Positions 1 to 10,324 of a DNA stretch of 64,000 nucleotides are shown here, one piece after another. Every line of letters begins with the position of its first letter. Position 1 is the first letter of the stretch. Below the pieces are notes generated by a model, which saw only the letters and a list, made by a program, of their open reading frames with translations, was not told where the DNA came from and ran no database searches. The DNA comes from Mesostigma viride (taxonomy: Eukaryota > Streptophyta > Mesostigmatophyceae > Mesostigmatales > Mesostigmataceae). The translations under genes and the position numbers were made by a program. Location of the stretch: assembly GCA_009746045.1 (NCBI GenBank), contig RPFO01000026.1, forward strand, positions 3,405,108 through 3,469,107, in the 5' to 3' direction.

Positions 1-1900
1 CCAAGTGTTGGCTCTAACAGGTTGCTGTACATTTGTATATATTCTCTGTAACCAACCTGTTGCATGCTAATAAAATCCCTGGTTGTGTGACCATGTTGGA
101 CATGGTTGCCAGGGGCCTCACTATGGGTTATACTCCTTTATAATAAAACATAATCTTGTTATTGTCATGTTTTGTTGTTTGTGATGCTCAGTTCCAGGAG
201 CTGATCCAAACCTGGAGGATATGGGGTGGGGTTCGATTCCCCAGCTGACCTCAGCCTGGCATGTATGAATCCTGAGTGAGACTCAGTGAGGACATGGGCT
301 CCCCATGTGTTGGCTAACATTTGTCAGGGCTCTCTCAGTCTTTGGAAGGATTTAAAAGATAAAGGAGGCTCCGTGGCGGGCGCCATATGAACGGGCGCCT
401 GTGATAACTGGATGACCAGGAACTCACAATAGTACGTTCATGGACTCCTCTATCCAAACTCCTCTGACTAAGTGAAGACCTAACTTTCATCTACACCAGG
501 TTCCCAAAGAAAGGGTTGGGATGTCATGTGGGTCAGAGGGCAACCTTTGAACCAATGAGCAGGCCTAGCTAATATTTGGAGGCACCTCAGGTTCCAACAG
601 AAAAGGCAGGTCTGGTCTCTGGGAGGGATCAGATGTCTAAAGGCTTGTGGGGACAGTGGCTGATAGGTTCTCAGGCTGGTCCAAGCTCCAAAACAAGAAA
701 GGGTTGGAGTTAGCATATTGGGGCACCAATGTGCTAGATGGATGCAGGTTGAGGAGACCTTTCCAACGCCGTGTCAACCGCCTAGAACAGACAAGGGACT
801 AGAAAGTTATCAAGTCCCGAAGTACTGCCGACCGGTGGGCGAGGGCGGGGCACACTCAGGGCATAGTGGACAGGACACGTGGCAGGCCGTGCCTGCACAG
901 GCTTAGCCTGTACTCTCACGTGACTGGGACACAGTGTACTGAGGGCTCAACGGTACTGTGGCTAGTAGAAGCCAGTAAACAGCCAGCAGGTCTGCAAGGA
1001 TGTAAGTCCTTGCAGGACTGTGGCAGGTCCTGTGCTGTCCTAGACACAGGATAGCCAGAGATTCCTGTATGCTGCCTGCAACGAGGATGCAGGGCAGCGA
1101 TACGAGGCTCTGGCAATGTAGCGTTGCCCAGCGTTGCTCATGACCGAGGAACAAGGATGGAACGAGGTTGCATATAGCTCGGGGCTCAACGAGGCAACGA
1201 GCGTCTTCACACACGAACCTTGGTCGTCACGACGAGTGGCGAGCCTATCGAGGGTCGTAGGCCTGGTGTGAGGATAAAGGTTGCTAGCCAGCAGCCTAGG
1301 GTCATTCCAGCCGGCAAGGACCAGGAGCCCTGCCAGCCGTTAAGAATGTACTCCAGCACAAGTACATTTTGAGTTTTTCCAAGTTTCTTGTTTTTTGCTT
1401 GTTTCAAGTTCAGTTTTGCATAAAAAGTGTCCCCATAGCCCCTGGATCTCATCTGGAGGTAGTTGAACTAGTATATGCTACAATATACTAGGTTGTACTA
1501 TTTTCTACTACATTTATACTATAATGTACTAAATTGAACTACATCTGAACTAAATGTAACTGTGATTGATGCCCCTGTAACGTCTCCCAATGCTCAATAA
1601 CAGGTCTGGCCACCATTGGTGACCTCCTAGAGCCATTCACAGCTGCATTTCGTGGATCACCGCACAAAAAAAAAATGTTTTACTTAGCCTTATCAACATG
1701 GGAATGAGGGCTTTGGTGTGCAAACATGCATGTGTGCTAAAAATTGGACATTCTGACACTGCACGAGAGTCTGGTAATACTTAAGCACTTCAGGTCATGA
1801 TCGAAGTATAGAATGAACTGATGCAAGCAATCAAGCATTATGCAAGGAATGGAATGCTGCAATGAATTTTAGCAGTAATACTTGCAACTAGGGAACACAC
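1..1900. other. No gene recognised
   Basis: Short open frames overlap on both strands, but none looks like a known family and there is no convincing exon chain. A perfect tRNA T-arm-like sequence lies near 226-242 without a matching acceptor stem, so it may be a remnant of a tRNA-derived repeat. Around 1455-1550 there is an AT-rich stretch with many short variants of ACTA and TACTA. Confidence 0.5.
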
Positions 1901-2122
1901 GATAAAGTCACGAATCTGACATGCATTGTGCCGTCATGGCACATGCATGAACATGTACACGAACAGAGGATCACGCGGACGCCCACGTGCACGCGCATGG
2001 CAATCCCCATGCCCCCCCCCCACACACACACACACAAGCCCCAACTCCAAACATTGCACCAATGACCCACCCACCCAAACCCAACCCCAGCCCCCCTGAC
2101 CCCCCAACGCCCATGCACACGC

Positions 2123-2258
2123 CCATGCCCCCGCCCCCGCCCCCGCCCGCCCCCGCCCCGCCCCGCCCCCCCGCCCCCGCCCCCGCCCCCGCCCCCGCCC
2201 CGCCCCGCCCCCGCCCCGCCCGCCCCGCCCCGCCCCCGCCCCGCCCATGCCCATGCCC
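2123..2258. repeat. CCCCGC-rich simple repeat
   Basis: Nearly pure C and G with irregular CCCCGC and CCGCC units and an extreme strand bias (C on plus, G on minus). It leads directly into the CCCACG array and probably arose from it, or with it, by slippage. Confidence 0.8.
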
Positions 2259-2282
2259 CTGCCCCCGCACCCGCCCATTCTC

Positions 2283-2446
2283 ACCCACGCCCACGCCCAC
2301 GCCCACGCCCACGCCCACGCCCATGCCCACGCCCACGCCCACGCCCACGCCCACGCCCACGCCCACGCCCACGCCCACGCCCACGCCCACGCCCACGCCC
2401 ACGCCCACGCCCACGCCCACGCCCACGCCCACGCCCACGCCCACCC
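2283..2446. repeat. CCCACG hexanucleotide array, block 1
   Basis: About 27 head-to-tail copies of CCCACG with one CCCATG variant. The minus strand reads GGGCGT repeated, with three Gs every six bases, a canonical G-quadruplex spacing. Open frames across it (Pro-Thr, His-Ala, Trp-Ala, Val-Gly dipeptides) exist only because the period is a multiple of three and the unit has no stop. Confidence 0.9.
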
Positions 2447-2549
2447 TAGCCTCACCCCTACTCCAAGCCACAATTATACCCAAAGCCACAGCCAGAAGTA
2501 GAGCGCAGCTGCAACAATAGCAGACGTAGCTGAGACACACACCTACCCA
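2447..2549. repeat. Linker between arrays, copy 1
   Basis: Non-repetitive linker that begins CCTAGCCTCACCCCTACTCC and ends in an ACACACACCTACCCACG-like segment. A close copy follows the second hexanucleotide block at about 3431-3536, so linker plus array were duplicated as a unit. Confidence 0.75.
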
Positions 2550-3430
2550 CGCCAACGCCCACGCCCACGCTCACGCCCACGCCCACGCCCACGCCCACGC
2601 CCATGCCCACGCCCACGCCCACGCCCACGCCCACGCCCACGCCCACGCCCACGCCCACGCCCACGCCCACGCCCACGCCCACGCCCACGCCCACGCCCAC
2701 GCCCACGCCCACGCCCACGCCCACGCCCACGCCCACGCCACGCCCACGCCCACGCCCACTCCACGCCCACTCCCACGCCCACGCCCACGCGCACGCGCAC
2801 GCCCACGCCCACGCCCACGCCCATGCCCATGCCCACGCCCACGCCCACGCCCACGCCCATGCCCACGCCCACGCCCACGCCCACGCCCACGCCCACGCCC
2901 ACGCCCACGCCCACGCCCACGCCCACGCCCACGCCCACGCCCACGCCCACGCCCACGCCCACGCCCACGCCCACACCCACGCCCACGCCCACGCCCACGC
3001 CCACGCCCACGCCCACGCCCACGCCCACGCCCACGCCCACGCCCACGCCCACGCCCACGCCCACGCCCACGCCCACGCCCACGCCCACGCCCACGCCCAC
3101 GCCCACGCCCACGCCCACGCCCACGCCCACGCCCACGCCCACGCCCACGCCCACGCCCACGCCCACGCCCACGCCCACGCCCACGCCCACGCCCACGCCC
3201 ACGCCCACGCCCACGCCCACGCCCACGCCCACGCCCACGCCCACGCCCACGCCCACGCCCACGCCCACGCCCACGCCCACGCCCACGCCCACGCCCACGC
3301 CCACGCCCACGCCCACGCCCACGCCCACACCCACGCCCACGCCCACGCCCACGCCCACGCCCACGCCCACGCCCGCGCCCATGCCCACGCTCACGCCCAC
3401 GCCCACGCCCACGCCCGCGCCTGCGCCCAC
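2550..3430. repeat. CCCACG hexanucleotide array, block 2
   Basis: Roughly 145 units of CCCACG over 880 bp. Most are perfect; scattered CCCATG, CCCACA and GCGCACG variants cluster near 2740-2870 and 3370-3425. Long dipeptide frames on both strands are artefacts of the repeat. Confidence 0.92.
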
Positions 3431-3536
3431 CCTAGCCTCACCCCTACTCCAAGCCACAAATGCACCGTAAGCCACAGCCAGAAGTACAGCACAGCAGCGA
3501 CAATTGCAGACTTAGCCCAGACACACACCTACCCAC
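3431..3536. repeat. Linker between arrays, copy 2
   Basis: Second copy of the linker seen at 2447-2549, again starting right after an array with CCTAGCCTCACCCCTACTCC. It differs by a handful of substitutions and leads into unrelated sequence (3537-3700). Confidence 0.75.
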
Positions 3537-3700
3537 GTCAATGCCCCTGCCCAGAGACTCGCGGCCTCATCCCACCCCCCTGCACGAACAGTTCCCAAAC
3601 AAAAGAAAAGGCAAACAAAAGGAACAAGAGTAGCAAGCTGCATTGCGAGCACATATGCCAGTTCTGGTGCACATGCCAGGCCGAAAGCAACTCATGATTG

Positions 3701-3851
3701 CCCCTGCCCCTGCCCCTGCCCCTACCCCTGCCCCTGCCCCTGCCCCTGCCCCTGCCCCTGCCCCTGCCCCTGCCCCTGCCCCTGCCCCTGCCCCTGCCCC
3801 TGCCCCTGCCCCTGCCCCTGCCCCTGCCCCTGCCCCTGCTCCTGCCCCTGC
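3701..3851. repeat. CCCCTG hexanucleotide array
   Basis: About 25 units of CCCCTG, with single variants (CCCCTA, TCCTG). It has the same period and strand bias as the CCCACG arrays but a different unit. Confidence 0.9.
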
Positions 3852-5047
3852 CATCACCATTCTAACCACCACACATTACGAAAAGCAAGAAGAAATTATA
3901 ATAATAATAAGAAGAAATTATAAGAAGAAGAAATAATAATAATAAACAAGCACAAAGTTGACTGCACATGCGACTGTACCAGTAGGCACGTAGCAAATTT
4001 TAGCTGCAGCTTCAATTTCAACTTCATTGCAATTGCAAGTGTGACTGCATGTGTAATTGCACTACCAATGCCTAATGCCCACTGCATGTGCCCAGTGCGA
4101 ATGCAATTCAAAAGCAACATGCAATCGAAATTACAGCTGAAGCCGGCTATTAACAAAGATATTTAAAGCAGTTGTTAACTACAGAGACCCAATGAAAATG
4201 CAAATGCAATGAAAAAGCAACAGAAGTTGAAGCCACTGCCACTCTACCTGCCGACAGTAACACCACCGCCAGCACCCACTCATATCCCAACGACAAGGAA
4301 ATAGAATTGCCCAAAGCCAGACATACATTGGGACGCATAAGCAAACGGCAACGCAAGCGCACATGCAAATGTATACGCAAAGGCAAAGGCAAAGGCAAAC
4401 GCAAACGCAAACGCAAACGCAAGCTTGTCATGTACCTACGCTTAACTGCAAACGCAAACTGTGCACGAAGCAAAAAGATTGGATGGCCAAGATCATGGCA
4501 AATACGAGGGCCGAAAACAATCCAACTTCATCTAAATGTCCGAAATCCTCACGACGTTTCGATGCGCGCTTGAATGTCGAAGGCCTGCGCCGATTATCGA
4601 TCATAAGTCGAATGTGTAATTGTCGGCTTATGAGAACTGCTTTGCGACAGTATCACGTCAGGCCGTTCCTGTGCAGCCATTTTCCCTGTGCAGCGGGTGG
4701 ACAACGTTCACTTTCCGCATTATTCATGGCTATCGAAGTTAATTCTTACCGACCCCGGCTGCCATGGCCACTGGCCACGCATATCAAGTTCAGGTATTCC
4801 CGACCTGTAGCGCAGCAGATTTCTGTTGGAAGGCATCCTAAGCATCGTGATAAAAGAAATCCGAACAATAGACATTCATGCTGCATCTAAGGACATTATG
4901 GCATTTGTATATACTGCAAGTACATGTATCGACATTGCCGTGATTGCTAACCCCGACTCACCATGAACAGGAACTTTCCCTCTGCCTCCATGAAATGTAC
5001 TTCGTGAAATGTACTGTAATACATATGATGTACTACGATGATAATCA
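3852..5047. other. No gene recognised; small simple repeats
   Basis: There is an AAT/AAG-rich microsatellite at about 3885-3945 and a short AAACGC/AAAGGC run at about 4376-4424. Several open frames of 80-175 codons overlap on both strands at 4150-4890, but none resembles a known family. The left arm of the large palindrome begins at 5048. Confidence 0.5.
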
Positions 5048-5662
5048 TCCCAGCAAAGCCATAGTACACCTTCCGTTTCGACCGCCATGTCGGCCACTAG
5101 TCCGGATAGCTCAATGTGCACCTGACCTTGACACTAATCGCACAAACAGCCACAATTTTGCAAGCAAGAAGACATGGCTACCTCGGCATTTCATGAAATG
5201 TACTTCGTGAAATGCATTTCGTGAAATGTACTAAGGAACGTGATTGGCCGGCGTTCGCTCGCCAAATCTCGCAAAATGTACTAAGGCACGTGATTGGTCC
5301 CGCAAAATGTACTAAGGAACGTGATTGGCCGGCGAAGATTCTGTTTGCTGCAATTAAAATTCCCTACAGAATCTTCGCCGGCCAATCACGTTCCTTAGTA
5401 CATTTTGCGGGACCAATCACGTGCCTTAGTACATTTTGCGAGATTTGGCGAGCGAACGCCGGCCAATCACGTTCCTTAGTACATTTCACGAAATGCATTT
5501 CACGAAGTACATTTCATGAAATGCCGAGGTAGCCATGTCTTCTTGCTTGCAAAATTGTGGCTGTTTGTGCGATTAGTGTCAAGGTCAGGTGCACATTGAG
5601 CTATCCGGACTAGTGGCCGACATGGCGGTCGAAACGGAAGGTGTGCTATGGCTTTGCTGGGA
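5048..5662. repeat. Near-perfect 297-bp inverted repeat with 21-bp spacer
   Basis: The arms are 5048-5344 and 5366-5662, separated by an AT-rich spacer (5345-5365). Read by eye they differ at one base pair (T at about 5067 against C on the right). Each arm carries three ACGTGATTGG or ACGTGATTGG-like boxes, i.e. CCAAT-type motifs next to ACGT, and repeats of GTACTAAGG. The outer 40 bp of the right arm contains the start of the reading frame at 5622, so the left arm holds an antisense copy of the same start. This could be a head-to-head inverted duplication of a promoter plus first codons, or the terminus of a foldback element. Confidence 0.92.
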
Positions 5663-6095
5663 CATAATCGTGGCTATCTGCTTCCTGGCTTTCGCTATCA
5701 TGGTGATGGGACACCATGGGAAGCGCAAGTTCGCAGCCATAGTGCTAAGCGGCAGCACCCATGCCGGCAGCCTAGTGACCGACGAGACGTTCGACTGTAA
5801 GTGCGGCCACGAGTGCATGAAGCCCATTAGAATATCACATCTCCAGGCATTGCGAAGCGCCTGGTTTTCGCCCGGGCGGAAGCAAGAGGACAGGAAGGCG
5901 GCGATAAAGCAGCAGCTGCACCAGGGGGGGTACGACGCCATAACCACGATGTCGTCATCTACTCGTCACAAGTTCGTTCATGGCGCTGGTTTTCGGTTCG
6001 TTCTCGACGGGGGAGTCAAGGATATGAACATAGGGTTTGTGACCCCTTTTCACTTTCGCGTTTCACTTTCGAGGCGGCCTTCAGGCACTGCCTGA
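5622..6095 (+). CDS. Unrecognised protein with a hydrophobic segment and a CxCxxxC cluster
   Basis: The open frame begins with an ATG at 5622, inside the right arm of the palindrome, and encodes about 157 residues. Near residues 16-32 there is a strongly hydrophobic run (IIVAICFLAFAIMVM) that could be a signal anchor. A CKCGHEC cluster follows near residue 65, and then a basic region with RKQEDRK. Cysteine clusters followed by an R-x-W/F segment occur at the N terminus of some transposon-encoded proteins, but this is only a resemblance. The frame after the cluster drifts to a stop at 6093-6095 and an intron may have been missed. Whether it belongs with the gene ending at 8282 is unknown. Confidence 0.4.
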   Translation: MAVETEGVLWLCWDIIVAICFLAFAIMVMGHHGKRKFAAIVLSGSTHAGSLVTDETFDCKCGHECMKPIRISHLQALRSAWFSPGRKQEDRKAAIKQQLHQGGYDAITTMSSSTRHKFVHGAGFRFVLDGGVKDMNIGFVTPFHFRVSLSRRPSGTA

Positions 6096-6097
6096 AA

Positions 6098-6246
6098 ATT
6101 AGCAACCACGTTTGGAACTCTTCGGACCACCTGTGAAACTAATCACATTTGATGATGTGCTGGCGGGCCTGGGCATCGCATTTGAGCATTACTTCGAGCA
6201 GGGCTCAACAAGCTCGATTCGCCAACTCAACCCGAAGAAGCCCTAA
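6098..6246 (+). other. Possible short exon
   Basis: A coding-like open stretch of about 45 codons follows a TTAG acceptor-like site near 6097. It reads through FGPPVKLITFDDVLAGLG-like residues to a TAA at 6244-6246, and a GTAAGA donor-like site lies at 6253. The composition suggests coding sequence, but it does not share a frame with its neighbours. It could be the end of the gene starting at 5622 or a remnant. Confidence 0.3.
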
Positions 6247-6620
6247 GCTGCGGTAAGACATATATTTGTGTGGATGGCTCTTGATATCATGCTGAATTTC
6301 TAGTCTTCTCTAGGTGGACAGTTCATGTGCAGCCATACAGGTCATCCATGTGTGTTTTAACCATGTTGCATGTGCCACAGATATTATGAGCAGTATTTAC
6401 TAAGTGTGCTGGAGTCGTTGTTGCATGCTTGTTGTATTTCACAGTTCACGCCTGCATGAACGCATCGTTGATACTAATGATTATTCATATTGCATGACTG
6501 TTCTATTGGGGACGCCGCGCTTGATGTCACAACGTGGCCGAAAGGGTGCATCCACCGCTGACGGCCGGTGGGTGAAATCGATGGACGCATTTCCGAAGAA
6601 GCCAGCCGCGGGCCACACCC

Positions 6621-8282
6621 ATGGCGCGGGCGGGGGCGCGGGCGGGGGCGGGGGCGGGGGAGAAGGCGCGGGTGCGGGCGCGGGCGCCACCCAAGACGCG
6701 GGCGCGGGCGCGGGCCCGGGCGGGGCGGGGGCGGGGGCGCAGGCGCCGGCGCGGGTGCGGGCGCGGGCGCCACCCAAGGCGCGCGCGCGGGCGCGGGCGG
6801 GGTGGGGGCGCAGGCGCCGGCGCGGGTGCGGGCGCGGGCGCCACCGCCGACTTGGATGATGAGCCAGCAACCGAAGCCGAGAGGGAGAGGCACCGCTCTT
6901 CGAAGGTGTTCGATCTCGAAGTGTTTTGGGGCCCGGATATGACCGTGTATGTCCGCTGGCGCCTAGCCGCATCGGAGACGTTGGTAAATGCACCGGTGAA
7001 CAAGTGGCAGCCCACAGGGCCTAATGGCGAGGCTTGTGACGGGGTCACGCCCATTGGGTACACCCCGCAGGGAGATCCTGTCTATGGGTGCCTCCTCATA
7101 GAGCGTGGCAAGGCCCCCAAAGGAAGTCCTGGTCTAGTGCCGCTTTTTGAATGGGACGAGGGCGGTGCCAGGAGATGTACCTGCGCTAGCCTTCACAGCC
7201 TTTTTCCTGACATCGTCGCCGCTGAGAAGCAGCAGTTGCTGGACGGATGGATTGAGCAGGTGCCAAAGTCCGTGGAGGATGTGCGTGCCAACAACGAGAA
7301 TCTGTTCGACATCATGGAGCAAAAGCTCAAAGAGAAGCGTGAACTGCAAGCGAACAAGGCGGTACCCTTACCGCTGCGATCTGCAGGCGACCAGTCGGTT
7401 GCGCGGGCAACACGAGCACTGAGGCTGCCCATAAAACAAGTAATCTCACACGTCGCTTGCCCTGCCCGCGAGATTCAAGCGCAGATCAACCGCGCATGTG
7501 CGCCCGCTGCGCGAGGGAGCACATCAACGGCAACGCCCGCTTTGCGCACACTGATTTCCGGCAGGCACACCTTCAAGGTGAATGGAAGCCTCATACGACG
7601 CAGCGACCTACTCGTTGTTAAGCGGCCAGCCGTCACCTGCGGGCAGGGAATGCCGTGGGCACCACACATGCTGGTGAAGGTCCTTGATCTGGAAGGCGAT
7701 CGCACGGAGCGTGACAGCATTGTCGCCTCTCCTTACTACGCACCGTCGTGGACGGGCCAGTTTTCTAGAGTGACATTAGGTGGCGGCAGCGCAGGGATGA
7801 CGGTCCCCATTTCTGATGTACACCTGCAGCACTGGACAGTGGGCGGTACGGCAGAGGTGCACCAGCCTGAGCTGATCAGTACCGGCAAACTGTCAGCTGC
7901 CACGGTGGCGGCGTTGAAAGAGCACCCGCAGATTGACTTTGAGCATTACAAGACTGCCACCGCCGCCAGGGCAGCAGCAAAGGATGACTGCAATGCCTAC
8001 TTTGCCGAGCATGGAGCACGTGCGCTTATCGGGATGCGCCTGTGTGCCCTGTTTCCGGGGATAGCGAGGAAGAGGGAGCGCTTCCATGGCTGGGTCACTA
8101 AGGTTCAGGAAAGGGGAGGTCACCTGCTCATCAAGGCGATGTGGGCTGATGGGCAGTGTGAGGACTATCATGCCCTGGCGGAGGTGACGCAGTTCGTGTG
8201 CGGCTGCCCACACCCAGTCGAGGCATTTGGCCGCGCTCGCTTCTTTCCACAGGAGCTAGGCTGGCACCGTGAACGCAGGTGA
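6621..8282 (+). CDS. Unrecognised protein, possible Tudor/chromatin-reader-like C terminus
   Basis: A continuous frame of about 553 codons. The first 75 residues are Arg/Ala/Gly low-complexity translation of the GC repeat; unique sequence begins near 6855. A plausible true start is the ATG at 6524 in another frame (MSQRGRKGASTADGRWVKSM), which would need a frameshift or splice within the GC repeat. A coiled-coil-like stretch lies near residues 210-250 (NENLFDIMEQKLKEKREL). The middle (about 320-400) has a FKVNGSLIRRSDLLVVKRP segment that vaguely recalls BAH-like domains. The end (about 475-535) has RFHGWVTKV then LIKAMWADGQCEDYHAL, similar in pattern to Tudor-like modules where a W/Y-x-DG-x-x-ED stretch is common. 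These matches are weak and no function is assigned. The acidic Glu-rich frame at 8269-8514 may be a displaced C-terminal tail. Confidence 0.5.
   Translation: MARAGARAGAGAGEKARVRARAPPKTRARARARAGRGRGRRRRRGCGRGRHPRRARGRGRGGGAGAGAGAGAGATADLDDEPATEAERERHRSSKVFDLEVFWGPDMTVYVRWRLAASETLVNAPVNKWQPTGPNGEACDGVTPIGYTPQGDPVYGCLLIERGKAPKGSPGLVPLFEWDEGGARRCTCASLHSLFPDIVAAEKQQLLDGWIEQVPKSVEDVRANNENLFDIMEQKLKEKRELQANKAVPLPLRSAGDQSVARATRALRLPIKQVISHVACPAREIQAQINRACAPAARGSTSTATPALRTLISGRHTFKVNGSLIRRSDLLVVKRPAVTCGQGMPWAPHMLVKVLDLEGDRTERDSIVASPYYAPSWTGQFSRVTLGGGSAGMTVPISDVHLQHWTVGGTAEVHQPELISTGKLSAATVAALKEHPQIDFEHYKTATAARAAAKDDCNAYFAEHGARALIGMRLCALFPGIARKRERFHGWVTKVQERGGHLLIKAMWADGQCEDYHALAEVTQFVCGCPHPVEAFGRARFFPQELGWHRERR
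6622..6845 (+). repeat. GGGCGC-rich simple repeat inside a coding region
   Basis: GGGCGC, GGGCGG and related units produce Gly/Ala, Arg/Ala or Arg/Gly dipeptides in different frames. The sequence GCGGGCGCGGGCGCCACC recurs about four times, which suggests block duplication. Length change in this tract would shift the frame of the gene downstream. Confidence 0.8.
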
Positions 8283-8329
8283 TGGCACCCACATAGACGA
8301 TGCCGTCCCTGCTGTGCACAGTGACAGTG

Positions 8330-8490
8330 AAGGCGGGGAGGAGGAGGAAGAGGGAGAGAAAGAGGGGGAGAAAGAGGGGAGGAGGAGGGGAGGAGGAGGG
8401 AGAGGGGAGGGAGAGGGGGAGGGAGAGGGGAGGGAGGGGGAGGGGGAGGAGGAAGAGGGAGAGGGAGAGGGAGAGGAGGATGCGGAATGG
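8330..8490 (+). repeat. Polypurine GA-rich tract
   Basis: An almost uninterrupted purine run of GAGGAG, GAGGGAGA and GGGAGG units, capable in principle of triplex formation. In the frame starting at 8269 it encodes a Glu/Gly-rich tail (first residues MNAGDGTHIDDAVPAVHSDS) that stops at 8512-8514. It could be the former end of the gene to its left, one frameshift away. Confidence 0.8.
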
Positions 8491-8514
8491 GAGCCGGGGA
8501 TGACTGGTAGATGA

Positions 8515-8941
8515 GACGGTGCCATCTACCGGCGCATGGAATGAAGTGGTAGACAAGTTTACTCATGGTTGTCGGCAAGTAGAGCATGCACGCCTGGCCT
8601 AGCTGAATTTAAATCAATGAGTTGAGTTTGGAGAGGCTGCATTTTGCTTGGATGAAGAATGTGTTAGCATGGCCAAACTTTTATGGCTTGTAGCCAAATC
8701 CTCTTGGGGTATGTGCACAGTGTACTAGCGGTGTTGTGCAATTGCGAGGATTCCTGTCTTGTAGCGATGTGGCCTCTCACCCTGCAGCCTGGTAGATGTG
8801 TTGGCATGCAGCCACCCATCATTGGTCATCCGATCTGGTGTGATTTGCATTTGCACACCTTGTATTAAGGCCATGATATGATGATGTCTTGTTATTTTTA
8901 ATGTGTATATGCGAAAAGAGGCATAATATGCTTGTATATAG
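8515..8941. other. No gene seen
   Basis: A short stretch between the polypurine tract and the satellite. No convincing coding sequence, RNA gene or repeat was recognised. Confidence 0.5.
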
Positions 8942-9725
8942 TGCTAGCAAATGTCACTACCTTTACCTATGCCTGACCTTACAAGTTGAGGATGGTCTAA
9001 TGTAGTGGCAAACAGGTTATTTACAACAATTCACAGTTTTCTGACATAGTTTGAGGCAACTATACTTACCAAAATGCTTGAAAAAGGCAAAAATTGCACC
9101 ATTTATGCTAGCAAACGTCACTATTTTGAGATCAAACTGGGCCCAAACTTGGCCCATGGTCTAATCTAGTGGTGTTTAGGTTGCTTCCAACATTTCATAG
9201 CTTTCTGACATAGTTTGATATTGTTTAGTAGCTTACACTGAGCAAAATGCTTGAAAATGGCAAAAAATGCACCATTTATGCTAGCAAACGTCACTATTTT
9301 GACGTCAGACTGAGCCCAAACTTGGCCCATGGTCTAATCTAGTGGTGTTTAGGTTGCTTCCAATATTTCATAGCTTTATGACGTAGTTTGATATTGTTTA
9401 GTAGCTTACACTGAGCAAAATGCTTGAAAATGGCAAAAAATGCAGTATTTATGCTAGCAAACGTCACTATTTTGAGTTCAGATTGACCCCAAACTTTGTG
9501 CATGGTCTATTCTAGTGGTAATTAGGTTGCTTGCAAATATCCATGATGGTTTGACGTGATTTAGTACTGTTTCCTATTTATTACTATTTAATTTAACAAA
9601 AAATGACAAAAATGTACCTTTATTGCTAGCAAATGTCACCAAGATGACGTCCGATCGATACCAAACTTTGTACGAGGTCTATTTTGGTTGCAAACATCAT
9701 GCATGACAATTTTCAGCATAAAAAG
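8942..9725. repeat. Tandem satellite, about 173-bp period
   Basis: The phrase TGCTAGCAAACGTCACTA (or a variant) recurs at 8942, 9106, 9279, 9452 and 9624, spacings of 164, 173, 173 and 172 bp. The sequence between repeats includes ATGGTCTAATCTAGTGGTG and CAAAATGCTTGAAAA in the middle copies. The outer copies are more diverged, as expected at the edges of a small array. The unit is non-coding and AT-rich. Confidence 0.88.
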
Positions 9726-10200
9726 ACAAACTTCGGTACGAAGTACATTTTGCGTGCTGGAGTACATTCTTAATGGCTGGTAGGGGAGCTCACAAGCTCT
9801 GCTGACGAGTTGCTGCGCAAATCACGTAGCTAGTTCCTTTTCCTTTTCCTTTTCCATCTGTGTGTGCATTTCCTTGCTGGGTGCTGTTTGACGTTAGCTA
9901 GTGGGTTTGACGGTTCAATAGTGATGGATAGTGGGACGATTAGCGTCCCTTTAGACTACACCTCTTTTCCGTGCACGCTGCTGCGTTTTCTTATATGCTC
10001 GTTAGCTCTAGGCGAGCATCATAGATGCTTTGTGGGGGGGGGAGGAGAGGTAGGACCTCCTCCACCTCAAGGGCCTCCTATCCGTTCATTAGGAATCGGC
10101 TAGAATAGGAAAGTGCCTAGGAATAGATTCGGCTAGTCGCCGATGCTAGAACGTTGTTCATCGCCTTCCACTCTCTTTTACGCTTGGATGTATATGCCTA
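9726..10200. other. Transition region, no clear gene
   Basis: Contains a CCTTTT run at about 9834-9856 and a frame at 9864-10103 ending in a Gly/Pro-rich stretch. The C- and T-rich codon style from about 10200 onward matches the gypsy element, so the left edge of that element probably lies here. No LTR matching the 3' candidate was found. Confidence 0.4.
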
Positions 10201-10324
10201 TGTTTAGACCCTTGTGGTTGGTGTTGTACCCCACAGCAGGAGTTCCTCGGCTACGGCGTTGGTCATCGACGACCATTTGGGCGCCATCTTTCAACGACTC
10301 CCATATCAGTGTCTACTATTGCCT

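Noticed and set aside
200-260. tRNA gene
   Set aside because: The T-arm-like sequence at 226-242 is perfect, but no acceptor stem or anticodon arm pairs at the right distance.
1934-3700. Long dipeptide-repeat proteins (Trp-Ala, Val-Gly, Pro-Thr, His-Ala) on both strands
   Set aside because: They are translations of the CCCACG array, whose 6-bp unit has no stop in any frame; no unique coding sequence or start context supports them.
2283-3850. Telomere
   Set aside because: Units CCCACG and CCCCTG are not known telomere repeats and the arrays are internal.
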